Source: Siphonodentalium dalli (Eukaryota; Mollusca; Scaphopoda; Gadilida; Siphonodentaliidae). From it: DNA of 64,000 nucleotides. The stretch's first letter is position 1. The number at the start of each line of letters is the position of its first letter. The translations under genes and the position numbers were made by a program. The stretch is from assembly GCA_032622095.1 (NCBI GenBank), contig CP136064.1, positions 187,406,209 through 187,470,208 of the forward strand, read 5' to 3'. Of this stretch, positions 10,727 through 20,659 are shown piece by piece. The notes under the pieces were generated by a model. The model ran no database searches. It worked only from the letters and a program-made list of their open reading frames with translations, and had not been told where the DNA came from.

Positions 10727-10732
10727 TTTATT
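10727..10732 (-). terminator. Polyadenylation signal of right-arm ATPase gene
   Basis: TTTATT on the plus strand (AATAAA on the minus) lies just after the stop of the right-arm ATPase, mirroring 9690-9695. Confidence 0.6.
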
Positions 10733-10737
10733 GAAAT

Positions 10738-12528
10738 TTAATCGTCCGAATTGTCATCACTTTCGTCAGAAGTGTCATTTGTTTCGTCCATGAATTTTTC
10801 TAGCATCGGTTTGTACTTTAATATTGACATTTTCACTGCATCACGATCTTCATAACCATTATTCAAATATTTTTCGACTTTATCCATGACTCTGTTGTGC
10901 AGAGTCCCATTGCGCAGATGCAGATACGCTACTATTGTCCAAGCATAACCATTCATAAATTGCCTCATGTGTTCACTTTTAAGGCCCTTGTCAGCTTGTT
11001 CTTTTGCTTCTGTTTCTGTCGAGCCATTTGCCTTATACGTTTCCACTTTATCACTCCATTCCTCATGTGTTTTATCTCTACTCTCATCACACAAACTTTT
11101 GAAGTATTCATCTTCATTCAATTTAATTTTCTTATTCTGACTATCATCCGTGTCCTCAGTTAATTTTCGTTTTAACTTATTTTCTTTACACCAGTTTTTT
11201 ACGTATCTCTGAACATCATAATGATCTTCGAACAAAAGCCCGCAGTCATTACAAGGGTACGACATGTCTTCTTGAATGTCTATGTTTTGACGGTTCTTCT
11301 TATTAATTTCATCGAGCTCACCAGGTGGCCTTATGTCCTTAGTATAGCCATTATGTTGACCCTGGGGAACAATATAATTATATGCTATGCCTTGACCAGG
11401 GAGTTCTCTGTCATCGTATTTCATCGCTTTCTGTTGACCCTGGGTCTCAGTGTCTTTTGTATGTTTTTTCATCCCATTCTGTTCATCTGGGTGTTCTCTG
11501 TCATCGTATTTCATGCCATTCCATTCACCCATATGTTGGTTCGTGTCCTCTTTTAGTACATTCTGTCGCAGACGTACTGTGTCCGGTGTTGCGGCTTTTA
11601 AATCCACCAGTAGGTAACCGTACAGTTCACTCGTCGCTTCCGAAAACTCTCGAACCATACGCTGAGGACATTCAGGATACATCTGTCTTGATAATGTTGA
11701 AATTAATCCCTTGTCGATTGGGTTATTGAACAATACCAAATATTGACAATTTCGTCGTTGCGTCGGATCTTTGTGGTAGTAGAAATTCTGGTTCAAACTT
11801 ATCAAAGATAAGTTCAAATGGTGACTTCCTTCGTAATGCAAATCATTAACTCTCTGGTCTTTTGATGAAGTTTGCATCAAGTCATCGAGTATAACTAGAT
11901 TTTTATACCGGGGGTTGATAAGAGAATCCAAGTTTGCTGGTATTCCTCGTATAAAGTTGACATGAGGGGTGACGGTATACTTTATTTCGTCATATAGGGG
12001 CTGCCAATATTTATAAAACCATATTATTCTGTCAGGTGCGGGTGATATTTTTGAGGCAAACTTTTGTAGCAAGGTTTTCACGAAGTACGTCTTCCCACTA
12101 GATGTCGGTCCACTTACACATGCCGTGAATGGATGCTTGAAAATAAAATCTTCCTGGATTTTGGCCATTGGATCATCAAAGCAGGATGTTATGTCGCTTG
12201 GTGGCTGTTGTTGTTGTTGTTGGTGTTGTTGTTGTTGGTGTTGTTGTTGTTGTTGTTGTGGCTGATGATACTGTTGTTGTTGGTGTTGTTGTTGTTGTTG
12301 TTGCTGTGGCTGATGGTACTGTTGTTGTTGTTGTGGCTGATTATACTGTTGTTGTTGTTGTCGATGATACTGTTGTTGTTGGTGGTGGTGTTGTTGTTGT
12401 TGTTGTGGCTGATGATACTGTTGTTGTTGTTGTTGTTGTTTTGAAGGCGTGTGTTTAACTTTGATATGACGCTTCAAACTATCTTGCCAAGCATAGACAA
12501 TTAAGCACTCTTCACATTGATACTTCAT
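10738..12528 (-). CDS. Zinc finger / packaging-type ATPase fusion, right arm (596 aa)
   Basis: Inverted copy of the gene at 7897-9684 with the same domain order. It keeps a complete classical C2H2 finger (C5, C8, H21, H26; spacing x2, x12, x4), the full GSHH motif after Walker B, and three residues (VMD) lost in the left copy. The Gln-rich tract differs in length and composition, as expected for CAA/CAG/CAC repeats. It has Leu in SELYGYLL where the left has Pro. The second finger again has Tyr at the histidine position. Its promoter lacks the TATA-containing 17 nt and another 12 nt found upstream of the left copy. The reading frame is intact over 596 codons. Same inferred role: genome-packaging ATPase of a Polinton-like element. 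Confidence 0.8.
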   Translation of the reverse strand: MKYQCEECLIVYAWQDSLKRHIKVKHTPSKQQQQQQQYHQPQQQQQHHHQQQQYHRQQQQQYNQPQQQQQYHQPQQQQQQQHQQQQYHQPQQQQQQHQQQQHQQQQQQPPSDITSCFDDPMAKIQEDFIFKHPFTACVSGPTSSGKTYFVKTLLQKFASKISPAPDRIIWFYKYWQPLYDEIKYTVTPHVNFIRGIPANLDSLINPRYKNLVILDDLMQTSSKDQRVNDLHYEGSHHLNLSLISLNQNFYYHKDPTQRRNCQYLVLFNNPIDKGLISTLSRQMYPECPQRMVREFSEATSELYGYLLVDLKAATPDTVRLRQNVLKEDTNQHMGEWNGMKYDDREHPDEQNGMKKHTKDTETQGQQKAMKYDDRELPGQGIAYNYIVPQGQHNGYTKDIRPPGELDEINKKNRQNIDIQEDMSYPCNDCGLLFEDHYDVQRYVKNWCKENKLKRKLTEDTDDSQNKKIKLNEDEYFKSLCDESRDKTHEEWSDKVETYKANGSTETEAKEQADKGLKSEHMRQFMNGYAWTIVAYLHLRNGTLHNRVMDKVEKYLNNGYEDRDAVKMSILKYKPMLEKFMDETNDTSDESDDNSDD

Positions 12529-12859
12529 TTTCCTATATAATCAGTGAAATCGAGCGTTCTTCTATGCACAGAAACAAGGGAAACGTGGTTAGTTCAGGCT
12601 GTCGTTCACAACGTCTCTTCGTGTTGTTTGTACTGGATACAAATTTATCACATTGGCTACAATACAACCTACCTATCCAAATGTCAATGCAATTATGAGT
12701 GATTTCAATATGAACACTCTATTATATAGATATGTGTAACCTGGTGACATGATGAAATCGATTGTGTACTGAGTTGATCTCCGGCTTCGTGCCGATTGTG
12801 TACTGAGCTGACACCGTGGATAAATTGACCAATGACTGCTATTGTATCTTTTGACAGAT

Positions 12860-12958
12860 ATGCGTGCGCAGACTCGTTTGATGTTCGCTATCGCATTACT
12901 ATGTTTTCCAATAATTCTCGATAATACACGGATGCCATTTATGCTGAAAGATGAATAA
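12860..12958 (+). CDS. 32-residue micro-ORF, right arm
   Basis: Exact mirror counterpart of 7438-7536, including the stop codon overlapping AATAAA. The protein is unchanged between arms. Unknown function; hydrophobic N-terminal half. Confidence 0.3.
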   Translation: MRAQTRLMFAIALLCFPIILDNTRMPFMLKDE

Positions 12959-13275
12959 AGAGCGTTGCTTTACTACGAGCTAATACTCATTATTTGGATG
13001 TCTTGTGCTCCGACACGTACACATTGTGTACGCGCATGAATAGGTGCGGGTAAGTGGCGCTATATGCCATATACTCGATAGACCTATTTACAGTCACAAT
13101 CGCGAATAATCGAAACATATCAGCTTTGTTTAGTCTGATGTTACATATGTATATACGTGTACACGGTCTAACGTGTGACCTCTGGTGAAATAGCGATACA
13201 CGATGCTCAATAACTTCATCGTGATAGAGAAGTAAAGAATAAACACTCTTTATTATTTATGTAAGAGCAATGACG

Positions 13276-13473
13276 TCAAATTATTTCAGGTAAAACATTG
13301 TGGAGACAATTATATGATGGAATAGACGGGACGGCGTCTGATGGACTGGTCCGAGTCGCTGTAATCTTGGCCATTGTCACCATCAGTATGAATGCATACA
13401 TTCCAGTGTTTATCATCAGCATGGTATGAATCATTCTCGGCGTGTTGGTCATTTTGTCTTTGATTACAAACAA
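13276..13473 (-). CDS. Small ORF of the palindromic element, right arm (65 aa)
   Basis: Mirror copy of 6923-7120 on the opposite strand. It is intact at 65 codons, with the changes N5K, I13R and A53P relative to the left arm. The overlapping 71-codon frame (13310-13525) is also intact. Function unknown; the hydrophobic Met-rich centre is kept. Confidence 0.35.
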   Translation of the reverse strand: MFVIKDKMTNTPRMIHTMLMINTGMYAFILMVTMAKITATRTSPSDAVPSIPSYNCLHNVLPEII

Positions 13474-14076
13474 TCAATTGGTATAGCGATAAGCATAACA
13501 AATTGAAAATTTCTTGCATCACCATGCTTTCAATTTGTTCAAAATAACAATAACATCAAAGTAACTTCAAGTATTGCATGTATACCCACTTGTACATATT
13601 ATTTGAGCGTATGTATGCATAGTTCGATAAGCTGCTAATATGTACGTGTGATAAGATTATGTGACGTATTAGCATTAACGCGATAAACAGCTGAGATTAT
13701 TTAGTTGATGTGTCCGCCATTTAATAGTCGGCCGATATTATTTTCAGTAAGATGTATGCCTGTCTGAACCTTTAAACACATAAGCCGTCTTAAGCTGAGA
13801 TTATTTAGTCGGCCGAGATTACAAAACAACAATATACACACATACTGTTCTATGAATTGGTTTTATTTGTATACGGCCACAAAGCAATGTGAACCTCAAA
13901 TATCGTAAATATACTTACGCCCAATTTTATCAACCATTCTCAAATATATAGTACATTAGTACTAACATACTCAAAATACACTTATACCCAATTTTACGAT
14001 TGACGTCAACAAGTGGCTCATACTACTCTTGTGCCCCAATCCATTTTGTATTGAACTACAAATAAAACATGTTTAA

Positions 14077-14196
14077 CCCTTTCAGTGCCAAGTCCGAGCT
14101 CTTTCCATCAATGTATCACATTATTATAATCAATAAATTTGAAAAAATGATCAAGGAAATATGGTTTTACAAAAATCGGACCTGGCACTGAAAGGG
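14077..14196. mobile_element. 120-bp piggyBac-like MITE
   Basis: TTAA at 14073-14076 and 14197-14200 flank inverted ends CCCTTTCAGTGCCAAGTCCG and CCCTTTCAGTGCCAGGTCCG (minus strand), differing at one base. CCCTTT ends with TTAA duplications are characteristic of piggyBac-type elements. It lies 45 bp outside the right end of the palindromic element. Confidence 0.8.
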
Positions 14197-14304
14197 TTAA
14201 ACAAAAAAACAAACAAATTCGTCATATCAGGTTGAAACCTTGTCCAGCCAGACCATACATACTATCGATTGACGGCGTGTCTATAAGGTGAGCGTGGCGG
14301 CTTA

Positions 14305-15091
14305 GGGTGGATACACACATGCATGTAATTTCTGTATGTAAAAGACATGTATTTTACATGGCCACACCAATAATTGACAACATTAATCACCTGCGCGCGA
14401 GCGGTTCATTGTTAACATTCCAGACAAGTGAGTAGTGATAAACGAAGTCAAACTGTCTGCTATCAGGACATTTAAGGCCAGTCCAAAACATGTGTTCTCT
14501 TACGGATGCGGAAATTAGTCACGTCTGTGTGATATCTGGCATTTTATTAATGCACGAACACCAGAATCGACACGTCTGGCATATAGAACATGTTCGACCA
14601 TGACGTTTGTTTGGCGTGGGGTCTCGAAAGTTTCAAATAGCTAAGGGACTTAATTGAATGTATCGGTCGGAATAATCTGGGCAAGAAGGTACAATATAAT
14701 ATGTTTTACTTAAATAGCTCAGAGTTAGCCACCCCGTCTGGTAGCTTTCGGGATCATATATAGCCCCATGTCGGAGATCATATATAGCCCCTGCGTCTGG
14801 GAAATCCTGATCGACCACTGCTATAAATATCAAGAGAGGACTGGTAATTATTTAAATAGAACGTCCACCATATGGGTTATCCCACGAACAATTATTTTAA
14901 GTGGCCTGGCGACTCGGTCCAAGATAGCGGTTTCTCTACATTCCGACTTAATTGGAACTAGAACTCAGTCCGGTCAACACGTCGGCAATTATTGGATTGT
15001 CAGTGGACACATATTACATTGTCTGTATGATCCATGTAAAACGCCAAATACACGATAATTACAGAGATTACATGCATGTGTGTATCCACCC
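14305..15091 (+). mobile_element. 0.8-kb MITE with TTA duplication, copy 1
   Basis: Ends are inverted (GGGTGGATACACACATGCAT and its complement) and flanked by TTA at 14302-14304 and 15092-15094, suggesting a PIF/Harbinger-type origin. The whole element is repeated in inverse orientation at 18208-19016. No credible ORF. Confidence 0.65.
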
Positions 15092-15576
15092 TTATTATTC
15101 ATGTCACAATTAATTCATTCTAACACGACGGTTGTTATAAACGTGTGCTAGCTTGTTCGCGTTAATTGAGGGCGGTCAATAATCATTTTACCGGCTTACT
15201 TAATTGTTATCCGCCTGATAACAGAGTATAGTTTAATTGCATCTTACCGAATCAGCCACCGAACGGCCCAAAATGCCCACTTAGACCCGGTTTGGCTGGC
15301 CCGCCAATGAAGTTTTAAACCTGGTTTAAACTCGGTGGTTTAAACTAGATACGAAGAATCCGGCCCACGACTTAAAAGATGAAATGTCTTCAGAAAATGA
15401 AATACCGTCACATAATTATATAGGGTGTGAGATTCGATCATTTGCTTAACGGGTTAGCAATGCTCTCTCTGTACATTATAATTATACACCATGCGTCCGT
15501 GGTCGTTAATTGTATCAAGAATACTATCGACCGTATAGTATACAGGTATATACACAAGTACTAAACTATCAATTAC

Positions 15577-15607
15577 CTGCAATCTGTTCGTCTGTCAAAT
15601 GTTCAAC
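15577..15607 (-). CDS. Calmodulin-like gene A, exon 2 (N-terminal LTDEQIA)
   Basis: A 31-nt exon, too short for ORF callers, reading VEHLTDEQIA plus one base on the minus strand, preceded by TTTTAG and followed by GTAATT. It corresponds exactly to the 31-nt second exon of animal calmodulin genes (ADQLTEEQIA). The last G joins AG-TAT-AAG of exon 3 to restore glutamate, so the phase is right. This places the palindromic Polinton-like element (6369-14027) wholly inside the intron between exons 2 and 3. Confidence 0.85.
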
Positions 15608-16074
15608 CTAAAATATATATAAATAATTCGTTTTATTTAAGAGACTCGTACGAGGTGCACCATGCATTCATAAACTGAGAAGTTATTTTGGACAAAATGA
15701 AAGAGTTCCCAAGCGTTCGATGTGTCACCTTTTCACCATATTCACACTATAAAATAATTATAATCTGTATCAGGATCAAAGAATTGGCATGAATTCGTGA
15801 TGTCTTGAAAGGGGTTAGACAATGGTGTATCATCCAATTAATATAGCGCGGTCGTATCTTGTAACACCGATGGTATATAGTTTATTGTTTTAAAACACAG
15901 ATTCTGCATCTAACCTATTTAAATTTTGCACAATATCATGAAAATCAACGTTTATAAAGACATAGATGTATCATTCCGATGCTTGGGAACCATCGCAACC
16001 ATTCAAGACCCGAGAGCTGCGGAAACTGTGGGATCAGGCCGAAATGCTGACAGAAGTTCCAAAATATATAATAT

Positions 16075-17163
16075 ACTAGCCGATGAGCCCGACGTTGTCC
16101 GGGCTATTCAAAAACCAAATTTCGATAGCTCTACCCGTTTCCGAGATCTTGTCTGCGCATGCGCGAAGCTGGCGTCGCACGGGCTCGGCGACCCGATCAA
16201 ATTCGTATCCGGGGCAAGATACATTCACATAGCAAATTTCAAGTCGATAGCTCCACCCGTTTCCGAGATCTCGTCTGCGCATGCGCGAAGCTGGCGTCGC
16301 ACGGCCTCAGCGACCCGATAAAATTCGTATCCGGGGCAAGATACATTCACACACCAAATTTCAAGTCGATAGCTCCACCCGTTTCCGAGATCTGGTCTGC
16401 GCATGCGCGCGCGAAGCTGGCGTCGCACGGGCACGCGACCCGATCAAATTCGTATACGGGGCAAGATACATTCACACACCAAATTTCAAGTCGATAGCTC
16501 CACCCGTTTCCGAGATCTGGTCTGCGCATGCGCGAAGCTTGCGTCGCACGGGCTCGGCGACCCGATAAAATTCGTATCCGGGGCAAGATACATTCACATA
16601 GCAAATTTCAAGTCGATAGCTCCACCCGTTTCCGAGATCTCGTCTGCGCATGCGCGAAGCGGGCGCCGCACGGGCTCGCCAATACGACAACGTTCACCGC
16701 CCGGTCAAACTACACACACGTACCAAGTTTCGTCCCGATCGGTCGAGAATCGTAGATTTGTATAAATGACAGACAGACAGACAAACAAACAAACATACAT
16801 ACATACAGACAGAGGTCTTCAAAATATATATGAGACTAGCCGATGAGCCCGACGTTGTCCGGGCTATTCAAAAACCAAATTTCAAGTCGATAGCTCCACC
16901 CGTTGCCGATATCTCGTCTGCGCATGCGCGAAGCTGGCGTCGCACGGGCTCGGCGATCCGATAAAATTTGTATCCGGGGCAAGATACATTCACATACCAA
17001 ATTTCAAGTCGATAGCTCCACCCGTTTCCGAGATCTCGTCTGCGCATGCGCGAAGCGGGCGCCACACGGGCTCGCCAATACGACAACGTTCACCGCCTGG
17101 TCAAACTACACACACGTACCAAGTTTCGTCCCGATCGGTCGAGAATCGTAGATTTGTATAAAT

Positions 17164-17195
<32 letters not shown>

Positions 17196-17790
17196 AACAT
17201 ACATACAGACAGAGGTCTTCAAAATATATATGAGACTAGCCGATGAGCCCGACGTTGTCCGGGCTATTCAAAAACCAAATTTCAAGTAGCTAGCTCTACC
17301 CGTTTCCGAGATCTGGTCTGCGCATGCGCGAAGCTGGCGTCGCACGGGCTCGGCGACCCAATAAAATTCGTATCCGGGGCAAGATACATTCACATACCAA
17401 ATTTCAAGTCGAGGGCTATTCAAAAACCAAATTTCAAGTCGATAGCCCTACCCGTTTCCGAGATCTGGTCTGCGCATGCGCGAATCTGTCGTCGCATGGG
17501 CTCGGCGACCCGATAAAATTCGTATCCGGGGCAAGATACATTCACATAGCAAATTTCAAGTCGATAGCTCTACCCGTTTCCGAGATCTCGTCTGCGCATG
17601 CGCGAAGCGGGCGCCGCACGGGCTCGCCAATACGACAACGTCCACCGCCTGGTCAAACTACACACACGTACCAAGTTTCGTCCCGATCGGTCGAGAATCG
17701 TAGATTTGTATAAATGACAGACAGACAGACAAACAAACAAACATACATACATACAGACAGAGGTCTTCAAAATATATATGAGATAACAGC
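16075..17790 (+). repeat. CpG-rich tandem array with microsatellite tails
   Basis: About ten copies of a 120-125-bp unit containing TCTGCGCATGCGCGAAG (near 16151, 16273, 16398, 16521, 16646, 16917, 17038, 17319, 17470 and 17590) and the words CCACCCGTTTCCGAGATCT and ATCCGGGGCAAGATACATTC. They are organised in three larger blocks, each beginning CTAGCCGATGAGCCCGACG and ending in (GACA)n(AAAC)n(ATAC)n then AGAGGTCTTCAAAATATATA. All six frames here show repeat-derived ORFs that should not be read as genes. It lies in the gene A intron between exons 1 and 2. Confidence 0.85.
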
Positions 17791-18207
17791 AACAGATGTG
17801 TTTAAAAATAGTCAACACTATAAGTGAAATTTAAAAATCAACAAGATTGCATACATAAACTAAAAAAATTGTAACAATTGTAACACCTTCGCAGAGTTCT
17901 GAAATCGGAATGCCACCTTTTAAGAGTAGCATTGACACTACGATGATGCAAATTACATGCAAATTAGTATATGACGTTTCTATGGCACGCCATTTGGTTG
18001 GCGCCTCGTTGTGGAATTATCTATATGGAGTAACAGTGTTTATTGTCCACCATTGTTTAAAGTATTGATCATGCCTATACATGTTTTTGTTTTTATCTCT
18101 TACACATGCATGTCTTACATTAGACTTGGCTCTCTTGCTCAGGGTGAAATCACCACCAATATTGATAAATTGATCAATTTGCATCTTGTTTTATACTTTG
18201 CCGTTTA

Positions 18208-19016
18208 GGGTGGATACACACATGCATGTAATCTCTGTAATTATCGTGTATTTGACGTTTTACGTCGATCATACAGACAATGTAATATATGTCCACTGAC
18301 AACCCAATCATTGCCGATGTGTTGACCGCACTGAGTTCTAGTTCCAATTAAGTCGGAATGTAGAGAAACCGCTATCGTGGACCGAGTCGCTAGGCCACTT
18401 AAAATAAATGTTCGTGGCATAACCCATGCATATATTTATATATTTAAATAATTACCAGTCCTCTCTTGATATTTATAGCAGTGGTGGATCGGGATTTCCC
18501 AGACGCAGGGGCTATATATGATCCCCGACTTGGGGCTATATATGATCCCGAAAGCTACCAGGCGGGGTGGCTAACTCTGAGCTATTTTAAGTAAAACATT
18601 ATATTGTACCTTCTTGCCCAGATTATTCCGACCGATACATTCAACTAAGTCCCTCAACGATTTGAAACTTTCGAGACCCCACGCCAAACAAGCATCATGG
18701 TGGAACATGTTCTATATCAAGCCTGTATATGTCAGACGTGTCGCTTCTGGTGTTCGTGCATTAATATAATGCCAGATATCACACAGACTTGACTAATTTT
18801 CGCATCCGTAAGAGAAGACATATTTTGGACTGGCCTTAAATGTCCTGATAGCAGACAGTTTGACTTCGCTTATCGCTACTCACTTGTCTGGCATGTTAAC
18901 AATGAACCGCTCGCGCGCATGTGATTAATGTTGTCAATTATTGGTGTGGCCATGTAAAATACATGTATTTTACATACAGAAATGACATGCATGTGTGACA
19001 GTGTGTGTATCCACCC
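18208..19016 (-). mobile_element. 0.8-kb MITE with TTA duplication, copy 2 (inverted)
   Basis: Inverse copy of 14305-15091, with the same GGGTGGATACACACATGCAT ends, flanked by TTA at 18205-18207 and 19017-19019. Differences between copies are scattered point changes and a few small indels. Confidence 0.65.
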
Positions 19017-20656
19017 TTAACTTCGGACCACTAAGTGAAGAATGACGTGACACTGAGAGTCCACACTCCACAGTTACAAATGATAAAACAAGATGCAAAT
19101 TGATCAACTGATCAATATTAGTGGTGATTCCATCCTGATCAAGAGTCATGACCAATGTTGGATAACTGGAAGAGAAAAACATAGGTTGCTAACATGTTTT
19201 CCAGTAGTTTATTGCTGGACACCTGTGGGTGTTGGACATATTCAACAGTGACATTTTAAAGGTGTTACGCAAACACCTTTAAGTCTTTAGCCCAACACAT
19301 TCAAGTGGTTACCGAACACTTAATCATGAAAGTGTTACAATTCATTTCCAACACATATATAGTGTTAAACTTGTATGAGTGCTGTTCGTACACTCAAAGT
19401 GCTATTAGTGTACAAAACCTTGGAAATGTTGTACATAACACTTGAGTTTTAAGAGTGTATTTATATTTAGAAAACTATAATTAAGCCTATATATATTTGG
19501 AAGAAATGGGTCAGCTAGTCCCACTGTGGCACTGATGGTGTTGTGTTGTATTTTCCATATAGCATTGTCTTGAATTGTCAAAACAGGTGTGGAACGCAAC
19601 TTACAAAAGCCGGTAAAGAAATAAGCATCCATGCTGTATCCAGGGGTTGAGATCGACTCCAGTGGAAAGTGCACCTGAAAATCACGACCACAGCTATCGT
19701 AGCCTAGCTATAAATAGGTCGATCACGTGGAATCTATGTATCATATTATATAGCCTAGATCTAATTTCGCATGGAATGTCCTTGTTATATTCTTCACATA
19801 TCATACATGTCATAACGCCCTAATATACAACCGAAATCAGTATTATACATTCACCCCTCTGGGAAATTGCATCCGCTTATTGGCCGGATCAGACACTTGC
19901 AAATTATATGGGCATTTTTGTACAGGCTTTTCGATACATGGAGTAGTTGCACTGTGTCATTAAACGGACGCATGCAAGATGCACCTGCAACACAACCAAC
20001 TGTGCACGAGAAGTAAAAACTATTTGGTTCCACCTGTGCATGGCGATATATACTAATGAAATTTGCCCGTAAATAGCATTCAAATATATATATAGCCCAT
20101 GGATTCCAATAATTAGTTCATATACAGGTCAAATTACAGTCGAATTACATGTATACAGTGGCATCGTTACACGTGGAACTACCGACATTTTACTTATTAT
20201 GTTATTAGCTTTGCATGCTGGAGATGAATTTTATACGTGCGTTCCCTTTCATATGCTGGCACCATAATAATTATGTTTTTCTACAACGAAATGTTGCAAA
20301 AAACAAACAAACAAACAAACAAAATACAAACAAACAAATCTTCCAGAGTATCGAATCGGCCATATAATATATACCGATCATATCCGTTTTCTATAACAGA
20401 TTCATCATTTGTTGTTTGTCGATAACTGGTCAGAAATAAAATATGTTTACACGATACAGTGCCGTGGTATATACTATACTGGAACCACGCGGATAGTTCA
20501 ATTCACCGTATGAGGAACTGCATGGGTAACCGTTAATTGTTCGTGCATGCATGTTTATAAAGACGATGTATGACAACAATGAGTATGTTCATTAAAATTA
20601 TACGATTTGAGTGAAAAAAAAGACATTACATTGTATATATATATATATATACTCAC

Positions 20657-20659
20657 CAT
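20657..20659 (-). CDS. Calmodulin-like gene A, exon 1 (ATG and splice donor)
   Basis: On the minus strand an ATG is directly followed by a strong donor, GTGAGTAT. Animal calmodulin genes typically have a first exon ending exactly at the start ATG, and the 31-nt exon 2 at 15577-15607 begins in phase 0, so this fits. Upstream (higher coordinates) is the 2-kb region shared with gene B. The assignment rests on position, phase and donor quality only; the transcript start is not determined. Confidence 0.55.

Larger units (their letters stand above)
6369..14027. mobile_element. 7.66-kb palindromic Polinton/Maverick-derived mini-element
   Basis: The two halves are near-identical inverted copies over about 3.7 kb each, meeting at a 28-nt loop (10103-10130). 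The ends read 5'-AGTAGTATGAGCC...GGCTCATACTACT-3', and the flanks CATGTG (6363-6368) and CTTGTG (14028-14033) form a 6-bp duplication with one mismatch. AG...CT ends and a 6-bp duplication are the Polinton signature. Each arm encodes a packaging-type ATPase of the kind found in Polintons and adintoviruses, plus tiny ORFs. Polymerase B, integrase, protease and capsid genes are not seen. I infer a non-autonomous, replication-derived palindrome. The class assignment is good; the mechanism is inference. Confidence 0.75.

Noticed and set aside
4900-15370. Loose inverted similarity of 4925-5040 with 15250-15370 (GTTTAAACC words)
   Set aside because: Too diverged to separate from shared AT-rich words; not needed to explain the palindromic element, whose ends are well defined.
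16075-17790. Possible CRISPR-like array
   Set aside because: Unit length, spacing and eukaryotic context do not fit; the intervening sequence is itself repeated.
15926-17818. Many overlapping ORFs of 68-131 codons
   Set aside because: They come from the tandem CpG-rich repeat read in several frames and strands; no conserved domain.
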